Shown piece by piece: positions 1 through 8,719 of a DNA stretch of 64,000 nucleotides. Source of the DNA: JAKQDP01 sp964536975 (GTDB taxonomy: Bacteria; Patescibacteriota; Patescibacteriia; 2-01-FULL-39-33); NCBI GenBank assembly GCA_964536975.1, contig CAZHYS010000001.1:54919-118918 (forward strand), read 5' to 3'. The position numbers were made by a program, and so were the translations under genes. Under the pieces are notes generated by a model. It was given only the letters and a program-made list of their open reading frames with translations. It had not been told where the DNA came from and did not search any database. The stretch's first letter is position 1; each line of letters opens with the position of its first letter.

Positions 1-457
1 TGTCCGGCGGGAGCAAGGAGGTTGGGACCCCAAAAATCAGCGGCCGGAATTATGGAATTTGTACAATCCATGTCTCTCCGCCGGCGAGACAATGCGGGTC
101 TTTCCTTTATCTAATTGGACGGAAGCCGACATCTGGGCTTATATTAAACAAGAGAATATAGAAGTGGTCCCCCTTTATTTTTCCCAGGTCAGAAAAGTCG
201 TTAAAAGAAACGGCATTTATATTCGGCTAGATGAGTTTACCCAGCCACGAGAAGGGGAAGAGGTATTGGAAATGGAGTGTCGCTATCGGACTCTTGGCTG
301 CTCGCCTTCTACTGGAGCGGTACCATCAACGGCAAAAAATTTAGATGATATTTTAGATGAAGTTTTGGCGGCCGAAAATTCTGAACGAGAAACAAGAGCG
401 ATTGACGCAACTTCCGCGGCAGCAATGGAGGAAAAGAAAAAAGAAGGATATTTCTAA
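1..457 (+). CDS. cysD: Sulfate adenylyltransferase small subunit, C-terminal part
   Basis: This is the C-terminal part of CysD, cut by the window edge; the frame is open from base 2. CysD is the PP-loop ATP pyrophosphatase subunit that, with the GTPase CysN, makes APS from ATP and sulfate. The visible start of the frame reads WDPKNQRPELWNLYN, a hallmark of CysD, followed by FPLSNWTEADIWAYI and the RYRTLGC segment. The stop lies 5 bases before the cysN-cysC start, so the two genes form an operon. No CysH or sulfite reductase is seen in the window. Activated sulfate could therefore serve either assimilation or polysaccharide sulfation; the latter would fit the glycan genes downstream, but that is inference. 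Confidence 0.93.
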   Translation, partial: VRREQGGWDPKNQRPELWNLYNPCLSAGETMRVFPLSNWTEADIWAYIKQENIEVVPLYFSQVRKVVKRNGIYIRLDEFTQPREGEEVLEMECRYRTLGCSPSTGAVPSTAKNLDDILDEVLAAENSERETRAIDATSAAAMEEKKKEGYF

Positions 458-462
458 AATCA

Positions 463-2304
463 ATGAATCAAATTACAAATTCAGACAAAGAAATTTTGCG
501 GTTAGTCATCGCCGGCAGCGTTGATGATGGCAAGTCCACCCTGATCGGGAGATTATTTTTTGATTTGGATGAGATTTATAATGATCAACTGAATTCATTG
601 CGAGAGTTGAGTCGGAAGCAGGGATTTGATGGATTAGATTTTTCCTTGTTTACCGATGGTTTGTCCGCCGAACAAGAGCAAAAAATTACCATTGATGTGG
701 CTTATCGTTATTTTTCTACTGATCGGCGCCGTTATATTATTGCTGATGTTCCGGGCCACGAACAATACACCCGTAACATGATCACAGGGGCATCCAATGC
801 CAATCTGGCTTTGATTTTGGTTGATGCCAGAAAAGGATTGTTGCCGCAGTCGCGCCGCCATTTATCAATCGCCGCCCTGTTGGGAATAAAGCATATTTTA
901 GTAGTGATAAACAAAATGGACTTGGTTGGTTATCAAGAAAGCCGCTTTATTGAAATCAGGGAAGGTTTCTCTGATTATGCGGCTAAGCTAGGAATTTCTG
1001 ATTTACAGTTCACCCCCATTTCCGCCACTACTGGCGAGATGGTTGTCAATCGAGGAGAGAATATGGGCTGGTATCAGGGACCGACGGTATTAAGCTATTT
1101 GGAAAACGTTTCTATCGCTGGTGACTATAACTTAATTGATTTTCGTTTTTCAATTCAGGGAGTAGTGCGCCCCAATCAAGATTTTCGCGGTTATCTCGGC
1201 CGAGTCTTGAGTGGTGAGATAAAAATCGGAGAAGAAATATTGATTTTGCCTTCCAGCCGCCGGACAAAAATCAAATCAATTATTTATGACGAAAAAGATC
1301 AGTCAGATGCGGTTGTGCCGCAATCAGTTTTATTGTCTTTTACCGATGAGGTTGACGCTAGTCGCGGCGATGTTGTGGCGCGGATTAATAATTTACCCGA
1401 TGTCGCCAGTGAATTTGACGCTGATATCTTTTGGCTTTCATCAATGCCGCTTGATCCAGCCAGAAGCTATCTAATAAAACATTGTGCCATTAAGACCCGT
1501 TGTGTGGCGGAAAAAATCTATTATCGTCTTAATATCGAAACTCTGCATCGGGAAAACGCCGACAGATTGGAGATGAATGAAATTGGGAAGTTAAAGATAA
1601 AAACCGTCCAGCCGCTCGTCTTTGATGCTTACAAGCAAAATCGCCAAACCGGCTGTTTCATTTTGATAGATGAGATTAGCGGTGAAACAGTAGCGGCGGG
1701 AATAATTATCAAAAAAACCGTTTCTGCCAGCTCCTCGGCCGAGTCATTGGTTTCTAATTTATCATGGAAGGCGGATCATGACGGAGCGGTGATATGGTTT
1801 ACCGGTTTGTCTGGATCCGGCAAGAGCACGATTGCTGATGAAACTTATCAGCGTCTAAAATCATCCGGCTATAAGGCAGAACGGCTTGATGGCGATTTAT
1901 TGAGAGAATTTTTATGTCGCGATCTTGGTTTTTCTAAGGAAGACCGCGACAAAAACATTGAACGGGCAGCTTTTATCGCCGGCCTTTTGGCTAAACACGG
2001 GATTATTGTGCTGGCAACATTCATTTCACCTTATTATAAACATCGATCCTTGGCGAGGCAATTGGCCAGTGAAAAATTTTTGGAGATTTTTGTTGACACC
2101 TCATTAGCCGAATGTGAACGGCGCGACGTCAAGGGGCTTTATCAAAAAGCCAAGCGCGGCGAGATAGAAAATTTTACCGGCGTTAGTGATGTTTATGAAG
2201 CGCCGAAAAATCCTGACTTAGTGTTGGCGACGGAAAAATCATCTTTGGCTGAATGCGTGGAAAAGACACTCCTTCTATTAAAGGAGAGGGGAATTATCAA
2301 ATAA
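463..2304 (+). CDS. cysNC: Bifunctional sulfate adenylyltransferase GTPase / APS kinase (CysN-CysC fusion)
   Basis: The 613-residue protein joins two enzymes. The N-terminal EF-Tu-like GTPase (about residues 1-425) has the P-loop GSVDDGKST (18-26), DVPGHE (95-100) and NKMD (150-153). The C-terminal APS kinase (about 440-613) has P-loop GLSGSGKST near 448-456, an FISPY motif and the conserved NFTGVSDVYEAP loop. CysN drives APS formation by GTP hydrolysis and CysC phosphorylates APS to PAPS. The fusion is a known arrangement (NodQ type). It starts 5 bases after cysD. A weak inverted repeat (GAGAG...CTCTC) followed by eight T lies at the end of the gene and may terminate the operon. Confidence 0.96.
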   Translation: MNQITNSDKEILRLVIAGSVDDGKSTLIGRLFFDLDEIYNDQLNSLRELSRKQGFDGLDFSLFTDGLSAEQEQKITIDVAYRYFSTDRRRYIIADVPGHEQYTRNMITGASNANLALILVDARKGLLPQSRRHLSIAALLGIKHILVVINKMDLVGYQESRFIEIREGFSDYAAKLGISDLQFTPISATTGEMVVNRGENMGWYQGPTVLSYLENVSIAGDYNLIDFRFSIQGVVRPNQDFRGYLGRVLSGEIKIGEEILILPSSRRTKIKSIIYDEKDQSDAVVPQSVLLSFTDEVDASRGDVVARINNLPDVASEFDADIFWLSSMPLDPARSYLIKHCAIKTRCVAEKIYYRLNIETLHRENADRLEMNEIGKLKIKTVQPLVFDAYKQNRQTGCFILIDEISGETVAAGIIIKKTVSASSSAESLVSNLSWKADHDGAVIWFTGLSGSGKSTIADETYQRLKSSGYKAERLDGDLLREFLCRDLGFSKEDRDKNIERAAFIAGLLAKHGIIVLATFISPYYKHRSLARQLASEKFLEIFVDTSLAECERRDVKGLYQKAKRGEIENFTGVSDVYEAPKNPDLVLATEKSSLAECVEKTLLLLKERGIIK

Positions 2305-2382
2305 TGCTGGCTCTCTTTTTTTTGACAACCGCGGACGGCTAAATTGACAACAACTCATTATATTTTCCGGTCTTGACAAAAA

Positions 2383-2411
2383 TTGACCGAAAATTGTTTT
2401 AAAATTATAAT
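2383..2411 (+). promoter_or_regulatory. Sigma-70-type promoter of the subtilase gene
   Basis: TTGACC, a 17-base spacer and a perfect TATAAT. The predicted start of transcription near 2418 is 30 bases before the ATG at 2448. Confidence 0.7.
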
Positions 2412-2447
2412 TAAATCAGTAAGCATCTGATCAGGACTAATATCTAA

Positions 2448-4118
2448 ATGAAAAAATATCTTTTATTTTTTTTATTGTTGCTGTCGGTAGTTTTTTTGCC
2501 GACACTGGAGGCGGCGGCCTATGTGCCTTCCGACCCGCTTTATCCGTCGCAGGCGTATCTAAGTCAGATTTACGCTCCTTCGGCCTGGGAAGAGGCGCGA
2601 GGCAAGGGAGTGGTGGTGGCGGTTTTGGACTCTGGCGTTGATGTTGATCATCCTGATCTGGAGTTTAATATCTGGAAGAATTCCGATGAGAAGGCCGGCG
2701 ACGGAATTGACAATGACAATAACGGTTATATTGATGATATAAATGGTTGGGATTTTGTTGCCGAAGCCGCCGATCCTCGGCCCAAGCTTGACGAAGGATA
2801 TTCTATGGCTGGTGTCAACCATGGCACAGCGATCGCCGGACTAATTGGCGCGGTGGCCAATAACGGCAAAGGCATTGCTGGTGTCGCTTTTTATTCCAAG
2901 ATAATGCCGATCAGAATTTTGGGCAGTGATGGCACTGGCGATGTCGCCAATCTGATCAAAGCCATTCGTTATGCCGTCAACAATGGCGCCGATATTATTA
3001 ACCTAAGTCTAGTGGGCTATGACTACAGTGCCGAATTGCAGGAGGCGGTTATCTGGGCGAAGAACAAGGGCGTTTTAATTGTTGCTTCGGCCGGCAATAG
3101 CAGCGAGAATGGGGGAATAGATTTGGACAATCAGCCGGCTTATCCGGCTTGCTATGGTGATAATCAGACAAATAATTTGGTTATCGCGGTTTCAGCGGTT
3201 GATGGGGCGGACAAAAAATCATCCTTCACCAACTATGGCCATTGCATTGATGTCAGTGCGCCCGGCCAGAGCTTGGTGAGTTTGGCTCATTATGACCCGG
3301 CCAATGGTTTTAACAATTATTATTCTTATGATTGGCAGGGGACGTCTTTTTCCGCCGCGTTAGTTTCCGGCCTGGCCGCGCTTATTAAGTCAAAAGATCT
3401 TTCCTTATCGCCAGCCGAGATCGCGGAAATATTATTGCTTGGCACCGACGATATCTATACTTGGAATCCAAGCTTTATGGACGAGTTGGGAACCGGCCGA
3501 ATAAATGCCGGCTTGGCGCTCGGCAGCGACTTGATTTCTGGTAACGGTTATCTGGCCAAACTGGCAAGCGGGCCGGCAGTATATTTTGTAGACGGCCGAG
3601 GTCAACGGCACCTTTTTTCCAACGAGGCGACTTATTGGAGTTGGCATCAGGGCTCTTGGTCAAAACAGGATATCAAAACTATTTCCCAAGATGAGTTTGA
3701 CAGTTTGGAGGCTGGTGTCAATATTACCGTCCGCCCGGGAACCAATTTGATCAGATTTGAAAACAGTCCGCGGGTGTACGCCGTCGGGACAGAAAGAGAT
3801 ATCTATTATCTTGATACGGAAATGGCAGCGCGTCTCTACGGCGCCGATTATCTCTCCCGCACGGTTGTCGTTCAGAATGCCTTTGAGACAGATTATGATA
3901 GAATGGGTCAATGGTTGAATATTTTTTATCCACCCGCGACGATTATTGCCGTTGGCTCTGATCGGTATTATATTGACGGATTGACAAGGCGGCCGGTCAG
4001 TGAAGCGATTTTTACGGCCAATAAATTTGATGCTAATTATGTGATTGGCGACCCGGACGACTCTTTTAATTATCAGAATGGCTTGGATTTGGGAATATTG
4101 CCGACTTATGAAATATAG
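2448..4118 (+). CDS. Secreted subtilisin-like serine protease (S8 family)
   Basis: This 556-residue exported protease has a signal peptide (residues 1-24: Lys-Lys, a run of Leu/Phe/Val, then LEAAA). The S8 catalytic triad is intact: Asp61 in VAVLDSGVD, His125 in NHGTAIAG and Ser300 in GTSFSAA, with the oxyanion Asn217 in VASAGN. The catalytic domain ends near 350. The last 200 residues are a separate domain rich in aromatic and Asp residues, with recurring YxxDGxxRR/HLFS-like segments (VYFVDGRGQRHLFS, YYIDGLTRRPVS), which look like repeats of a surface- or wall-binding module. There is no C-terminal membrane anchor. It has its own promoter upstream and overlaps the next gene by 11 bases. Confidence 0.93.
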   Translation: MKKYLLFFLLLLSVVFLPTLEAAAYVPSDPLYPSQAYLSQIYAPSAWEEARGKGVVVAVLDSGVDVDHPDLEFNIWKNSDEKAGDGIDNDNNGYIDDINGWDFVAEAADPRPKLDEGYSMAGVNHGTAIAGLIGAVANNGKGIAGVAFYSKIMPIRILGSDGTGDVANLIKAIRYAVNNGADIINLSLVGYDYSAELQEAVIWAKNKGVLIVASAGNSSENGGIDLDNQPAYPACYGDNQTNNLVIAVSAVDGADKKSSFTNYGHCIDVSAPGQSLVSLAHYDPANGFNNYYSYDWQGTSFSAALVSGLAALIKSKDLSLSPAEIAEILLLGTDDIYTWNPSFMDELGTGRINAGLALGSDLISGNGYLAKLASGPAVYFVDGRGQRHLFSNEATYWSWHQGSWSKQDIKTISQDEFDSLEAGVNITVRPGTNLIRFENSPRVYAVGTERDIYYLDTEMAARLYGADYLSRTVVVQNAFETDYDRMGQWLNIFYPPATIIAVGSDRYYIDGLTRRPVSEAIFTANKFDANYVIGDPDDSFNYQNGLDLGILPTYEI

Positions 4119-4539
4119 TTTAAGACAAATATTTTTTTTCCTGCTTGGCTGGATCCTGCTTAGGCAATTTGTCAAATTTTGCCTGGTTGGCTTTACTAAT
4201 CTATTGGTTGATTTTTCAATTTATTGGTTGTTGACTAGGGTTTTTGACTGTTTTTATATTGTCGCGGCAATACTTTCTTTTCTAGTGGCGGTAACTTGGA
4301 GTTTTTTTATCAATCGCCGCTGGACCTTTCGGCATTTTTGCGGTGACATCAAAATTCAATATCTAAAATTTTTTACCGCCAATCTGATCAGTCTGGGCTT
4401 AAATTTGCTTATTTTTTACGCGCTGGTGGAATACGGCCAGCTGAATGATTTATTAGCTAAGCTTATCGTGGCAATAATTGTCGCTTTTTTCAATTTTGCC
4501 ATCAATCGTTTTTGGACCTTCCGTCGGGAAAATCCTTGA
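4108..4539 (+). CDS. GtrA-like membrane protein
   Basis: A polytopic protein of about 143 residues with four predicted hydrophobic segments. It has the GtrA signatures FVKFCLVGFTNLLVDF at the start, and FFINRRWTF and FAINRFWTFR at the ends of helices 2 and 4. GtrA proteins are thought to help move polyprenyl-linked sugars across the membrane during glycan decoration. The ATG at 4108 lies inside the last codons of the protease gene and is preferred over an in-frame upstream ATG that would extend further into that gene. A glycan role fits the glycosyltransferases that follow. Confidence 0.85.
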   Translation: MKYSLRQIFFFLLGWILLRQFVKFCLVGFTNLLVDFSIYWLLTRVFDCFYIVAAILSFLVAVTWSFFINRRWTFRHFCGDIKIQYLKFFTANLISLGLNLLIFYALVEYGQLNDLLAKLIVAIIVAFFNFAINRFWTFRRENP

Positions 4540-4613
4540 TTTTTCCGGTTGTTTTTGGTCGGTTTTTTTGGTACAATGTTGATAACTTTTTAAGATTAAT
4601 TTAACTTTTATTT

Positions 4614-5624
4614 ATGCCCAAAGAAGTGATTTTTGACAAGAAAAATATCTTAGTGGCTGGCGGCGCGGGATTCATCGGCTCTCACCTTTGTGATGAATTG
4701 GTCAATGGAAACAAGGTAATCTGCTTGGACAATTTATTGACTGGCGATGACGCTAATATCGCCCATTTGCTTCAAAATCCCGATTTCAAATTCATCAACC
4801 ACGATATTACGGTGTCAATTGACCTAGCCAAGCAGCCCGAGCTCCGCGACTTTAAAGTGGAATTTCAAGGATTGCAGGAGATTTACTTTTTGGCATCGCC
4901 GGCTTCTCCGCGAGACTATGAGCGTTATCCGATAGAGACAATGGCCGCCAATTCTCTCGGCTTGAAAAATGCTTTGGATATGGCGGTAAAATACAAAGCG
5001 CAGTTTTTGTATGTTTCCGGCCCGGCGGTTTATGGAGCGCCAGAAAGCAAAAAGCCGATCCGGGAAGATTATGTCGGCCGAGTTGACCAATTATCCGCTC
5101 GCGCTTGCTACGCCGAAGCGCAGAGATTTGGCGAAACGCTGGTCAATAACTATCGCCTCAAAGAGAACATTGACGCCAAAATAGTCAGGGTGTCCAATTG
5201 TTATGGTCCGCGAATGCGTTTGGATGACGGCCGGCTTATTCCTGACATTGTCCGGCTGGCGGTCAAGGGTGAGCCAATAAATTTGGCCGGTCGAGCCAAG
5301 GATAAAGGCGCTTATTTTTTCATTTCTGATCTTATTAGGGCGCTAATCAAGGCGATGGAAGTCCCCGAATGGGGGCCGTTTAATTTGGCTTCAGAGTGGG
5401 AAATGACAATGAAGGAAGTCGCGGAAAAAATCATTAAGACAGCCGGATCCGTTTCGGTCATAAGTTATCAAGAGTCAGGCGATACGTCTGTTCAGCCGAT
5501 GCTGGATATTTCCACCGCCAAAGAAAAACTCGGCTGGTTTCCGGTAGTCTTGTTTGACGAGGGAATAAAGGCGACAGTGGATTATTTGAGCGCTCAAAAA
5601 GATATTTTGCGGCCGAAAGAATAA
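4614..5624 (+). CDS. NAD-dependent epimerase/dehydratase-family protein lacking the catalytic Thr/Ser and Lys
   Basis: An extended SDR (336 residues) most like UDP-glucuronate decarboxylase / dTDP-glucose dehydratase. The Rossmann motif GGAGFIGSH (residues 16-24) and FLASPASPRDY are intact, as are the sugar-binding segments NCYGPRMR and GRAKDKGAYFFISDL. The active site is not: the usual STSEVYG/STDEVYG reads SGPAVYG, so the catalytic Thr/Ser position is Gly136. The YxxxK motif reads YAEAQ (Tyr166, Gln170 in place of Lys). It may bind NAD and a nucleotide sugar without normal catalysis, or use other residues. TGG-TACAAT, an extended -10 box, lies at 4569-4577. A strong terminator follows the gene. 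Confidence 0.85.
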   Translation: MPKEVIFDKKNILVAGGAGFIGSHLCDELVNGNKVICLDNLLTGDDANIAHLLQNPDFKFINHDITVSIDLAKQPELRDFKVEFQGLQEIYFLASPASPRDYERYPIETMAANSLGLKNALDMAVKYKAQFLYVSGPAVYGAPESKKPIREDYVGRVDQLSARACYAEAQRFGETLVNNYRLKENIDAKIVRVSNCYGPRMRLDDGRLIPDIVRLAVKGEPINLAGRAKDKGAYFFISDLIRALIKAMEVPEWGPFNLASEWEMTMKEVAEKIIKTAGSVSVISYQESGDTSVQPMLDISTAKEKLGWFPVVLFDEGIKATVDYLSAQKDILRPKE

Positions 5625-5643
5625 TTTTTTAATTTTTTTACTT

Positions 5644-5678
5644 CCCAAAATGCCCCCGATCACCGGGGGCGTTTTGGG
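5644..5678 (+). terminator. Strong hairpin terminator, probably bidirectional
   Basis: Inverted repeat with a GCCCCCG/CGGGGGC core and a 4-base loop, flanked by CCCAAAA on the left and TTTTGGG on the right, followed by a T-rich stretch. It separates the SDR gene from the GT2 gene. Confidence 0.8.
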
Positions 5679-5723
5679 ATTAGTTGGGTTGTTTTTTATC
5701 TTTAAAAATGTCATAATTCAGTT

Positions 5724-6383
5724 ATGAAAACACTGGTTATAATACCCGCCAAAGATGAAGCGGAAAAAATTTTTTCAGTCGTTGAAGGAGTTCATCAAAA
5801 CGGTTTTGAAGTCTTGGTCGTGGATGACGGCTCTTGCGATAACACCGGTGAATTGGCCAAGTCTGCCGGAGCAAGAGTGGTCCGCCATCCCATCAATCGC
5901 GGCCAGGGCGCGGCAATAAAAACAGGAATTGATTATGCCTTGAAAATGGATTATGATGCGGCGGTTTTTTTTGATGCCGACGGCCAAATGACGGCAGCGG
6001 AGATAAGTAAAATCCTTATTCCTCTTGAAAAAGGCAGTCAGGTGGCGCTGGGATCGCGTTTTTTGGGCTTAGCCGAAAACATTCCCTGGTCCAAGTGGCT
6101 GACTTTGCGTCTGGCTTTGATTTTTACCCGGCTCAACACCGGCCTCCGGCTTACTGATACCCACAATGGTTTTCAAGCTTGGTGCCGCGATGCGCTTTTA
6201 AAAATCAATTTGACTCAAGATCGCCAGGCCTATGCCTCGCAGCTACTTCAAGAAATTGCTCGCAATAAAATAGCTTATCAGGAAGTGCCAGTTACTATTG
6301 TTTACACCGATTATTCCAAGCGTAAAGGGCAGAGCATTTTCAATGCTTTCAATATTTTGTGGGATTTAATCATAAAAAAATAA
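5724..6383 (+). CDS. Family 2 glycosyltransferase (polyprenyl-phosphate sugar synthase type)
   Basis: A soluble GT-A enzyme of 219 residues with VIIPAKDEAEKI at the N terminus, the nucleotide-binding VDDGSCDNT and the metal-binding DADGQM. The short length without membrane helices matches DPM1-like enzymes, which load a sugar from a nucleotide onto a polyprenyl phosphate. A CATAAT box preceded by TGT ends only 6 bases before the ATG, so the mRNA may be nearly leaderless. The DUF2304 gene follows after 4 bases, a pairing often seen with this GT2 class. Confidence 0.88.
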   Translation: MKTLVIIPAKDEAEKIFSVVEGVHQNGFEVLVVDDGSCDNTGELAKSAGARVVRHPINRGQGAAIKTGIDYALKMDYDAAVFFDADGQMTAAEISKILIPLEKGSQVALGSRFLGLAENIPWSKWLTLRLALIFTRLNTGLRLTDTHNGFQAWCRDALLKINLTQDRQAYASQLLQEIARNKIAYQEVPVTIVYTDYSKRKGQSIFNAFNILWDLIIKK

Positions 6384-6387
6384 TTTT

Positions 6388-6720
6388 ATGCTCATCCAGT
6401 TGATTTTGGTCGCGGCAATCATTCTTATTATTCTCCGGCTCATAATTCAGCTTAAGCGCCAAAGAATCTCTGGCGGAGAATTTGCCGGCTGGATTATCAT
6501 CTGGCTGGCGGCAGCAGTAGTCATTTTGTTCCCGGATATAACCAGTTTTTTGGCGATAAAAGTCGGCGTTACCCGCGGCGTAGATTTGGTGATCTATGTT
6601 TCGGTGGTATTGGTATTTTATTTGCTATTTAAGCTGTTGATGCGGATTGAAAAAATAGAAAGGGATATTACCGAACTGTGCCGCCGGATCGCCTTGGGTG
6701 ATAAAGAAAAAAAAGATTGA
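6388..6720 (+). CDS. DUF2304 family small membrane protein
   Basis: A 110-residue protein with three hydrophobic segments (about 1-22, 31-50, 63-83), then a charged helix LLMRIEKIERDITELCRRIAL. Length, topology and position directly after a DPM1-like GT2 fit DUF2304, whose members are encoded beside glycosyltransferases. No biochemical function is established. It probably forms a membrane partner for the preceding enzyme. Confidence 0.75.
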   Translation: MLIQLILVAAIILIILRLIIQLKRQRISGGEFAGWIIIWLAAAVVILFPDITSFLAIKVGVTRGVDLVIYVSVVLVFYLLFKLLMRIEKIERDITELCRRIALGDKEKKD

Positions 6721-6722
6721 CT

Positions 6723-7598
6723 ATGTGTCCTATTTGCTTGGGCCAATCAAAGCTTTATCTTGATTACCAAAAAATCAGCAAGGGTGATTATCGTCTCTGG
6801 CGATGTGAAAAATGCGGCTTGATTTATACCGAGCCGTTGCCGTCACCCGGCTTCCTGGCGGATTTTTATCAGACTTATGACAGTTTTGGCGCTCAAGACA
6901 ATTATTATAGAGATTTAAAAAATTATGGTAAAACGCGAGCGGGTCGGGAATTGACCCAAGAATTTTCCCGATTAGCCAAGCAGTATGGCTTCCATCGCGA
7001 CCGGAAAATTTTGGACTTGGGGAGTGGCGGCGGAATGTTTTTGGACATCGCTACCCGGGCAGGGTTTACGGCATTGGGAGTAGAAGTCAGCTATCCGGCC
7101 GCGGAATTCGCTATAAATAATTTTGGCGTGGACTGCATGGTTGGCGATGTCTCGTCGTTTGAAACAGCAGAAAAATTTGGCGCGGTGTTCATGTGGGATT
7201 TATTGGAGCATTTGCCGCGGCCAGATGAACTTTTGGTCAAAATCAGCGGCTGGCTCGATCGGGGCGGCTATCTGATTTTTGAAACGCCAAACAGTGAAGC
7301 ATTGATAAATAAAATTATAATTTTGTTGTTAAAATTAGGCATTACTTGGCCGGCTGGCTGGATGTTCGGCTATCATCATTTGTTTTGGCATTCGCGGCAG
7401 TCGTTGGAATTGATGCTGACGCGTTGTCATTTTGAAATTTTGGAAGTAAGATTATCAAATACTTTGCCGGAACGGATCTTTCCTTGGAGCTTGAAATTTT
7501 TTCTTCCTCGCTTGGCTCTTATCGCCGTAAACGCGGCCGCCGCGGTAGTCGGCCGAAAAAATAAGATATTAATAATCGCCAGAAAAAGTGAAAACTAA
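6723..7598 (+). CDS. SAM-dependent methyltransferase with N-terminal zinc ribbon
   Basis: A class I methyltransferase of about 291 residues. The start MCPIC and the later CEKCGLIY form a CxxC...CxxC ribbon, followed by a helix-rich linker and the SAM site LDLGSGGGMFLDI. MWDLLEHLPRPDEL and YLIFETPNSEA complete the fold. This architecture is typical of methyltransferases encoded in O-antigen-like clusters that act on sugars. I chose the ATG at 6723; a TTG at 6717 overlapping the previous stop would add two residues. The end overlaps the next gene by 11 bases. Confidence 0.85.
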   Translation: MCPICLGQSKLYLDYQKISKGDYRLWRCEKCGLIYTEPLPSPGFLADFYQTYDSFGAQDNYYRDLKNYGKTRAGRELTQEFSRLAKQYGFHRDRKILDLGSGGGMFLDIATRAGFTALGVEVSYPAAEFAINNFGVDCMVGDVSSFETAEKFGAVFMWDLLEHLPRPDELLVKISGWLDRGGYLIFETPNSEALINKIIILLLKLGITWPAGWMFGYHHLFWHSRQSLELMLTRCHFEILEVRLSNTLPERIFPWSLKFFLPRLALIAVNAAAAVVGRKNKILIIARKSEN

Positions 7599-8643
7599 TC
7601 CCAAAATTACTATTGTTATTGTCACCCACAATGCCAGGCACTATATCCAAGATTGTTTGGAGAGTGTCTGGCATCAGAATTATCCGTCAGCTGCGGTCAG
7701 GGTAGTGGTGGTGGATAATGATTCATCTGATAGCACGGTCGGGTTTATCCGCGAGGTTTTTCCGTGGGTTAAAGTGATAGAAAATCGGACCAACCGCGGC
7801 TTTGCCGAGGCCAATAATCAGGGATATTTTTTGGCGTTGAAGAACGGCTCGGAGTATCTGGCTCTCCTCAATCAAGATACAATCGTCTCCCGCGACTGGC
7901 TGAGGCGATTGGTTGACGCGATATCCTCGCGGCCAAAAATTGCCGGTGTTCAGCCGAAAATCCTGCTTCATCCCGAAACTAGCCTGATCAACAGCTTTGG
8001 CAATAGTTTGCATTTTTTAGGATTCGCTTATTGCAATAAATACCGCCAGCCGGACAAGGAACGGGAAACGGCGCCGTTTGAAGTGTCTTACCTTTCCGGC
8101 GCCGCTTGCCTTTTGAAAATGTCTACGCTCAGAGAAACCGGCCTATTTGATGAGCGGCTGTTTATGTATCATGAGGATGTTGATCTTGGTTGGCGCCTGC
8201 GTCTTTATGGCCAGCGGCTGCTGGTTGATCCATTGGCAGTCGTTTATCACAAATATTCCTTTAGTAAAGCCAAGTACAAGTTCTATTACATGGAACGTAA
8301 CCGGCTAGTTGTGACTTTGGAGATTTATCATTTGGCGACGCTGATTTTGTTTTTTCCGGCGTGGTTGGCGATGGAGGCGGGGATTATCGCTTTGGCCGTT
8401 AAAAACGGTTGGTGGAGAGAAAAACTTAAAGGTTATCGCTGGGTAATATTTCATTGGCCGTCCATCCTGAGCCGGCGGCTGGATTATCAATTCAAATTGC
8501 GCCGCGTCAAGGATCGGGAGATTTTGCGATTATTCACCGGCTCAATTAAGTTTCAGGAAGTCAGTTATTGGCCGTTGACTTTGGTTATTAATCCACTGAT
8601 GGAGCTTTATTTCTGGCTGGCAAAAAAAATAATTTTTTGGTAA
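7588..8643 (+). CDS. Family 2 glycosyltransferase (rhamnosyltransferase-like)
   Basis: A 351-residue GT2 enzyme starting with GTG inside the preceding gene. It has IVIVTHNA, the VVVDNDSSD nucleotide-binding segment, LLNQDTIV as the DxD-like motif, the acceptor-site LSGAACLLK and the ED/W motif MYHEDVDLGWRLRLYG. A C-terminal hydrophobic region (about 245-265) probably attaches it to the membrane. The family transfers deoxy-hexoses to lipid-linked glycans. It closes the glycan operon and is followed by a shared terminator. Confidence 0.88.
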   Translation: MKTNPKITIVIVTHNARHYIQDCLESVWHQNYPSAAVRVVVVDNDSSDSTVGFIREVFPWVKVIENRTNRGFAEANNQGYFLALKNGSEYLALLNQDTIVSRDWLRRLVDAISSRPKIAGVQPKILLHPETSLINSFGNSLHFLGFAYCNKYRQPDKERETAPFEVSYLSGAACLLKMSTLRETGLFDERLFMYHEDVDLGWRLRLYGQRLLVDPLAVVYHKYSFSKAKYKFYYMERNRLVVTLEIYHLATLILFFPAWLAMEAGIIALAVKNGWWREKLKGYRWVIFHWPSILSRRLDYQFKLRRVKDREILRLFTGSIKFQEVSYWPLTLVINPLMELYFWLAKKIIFW

Positions 8644-8680
8644 CTTGTCTTTCAGGTAGGCTTGGTTGTGGACTAAACAA

Positions 8681-8710
8681 AAAACAACCCCGAATATTCG
8701 GGGTTGTTTT
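8681..8710. terminator. Bidirectional terminator between converging genes
   Basis: A perfect 30-base palindrome with an ACAACCCCG stem, flanked by A and T runs. It sits between the plus-strand GT2 and the minus-strand flavoprotein gene and serves both. Confidence 0.88.
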
Positions 8711-8719
8711 GTATCATGA

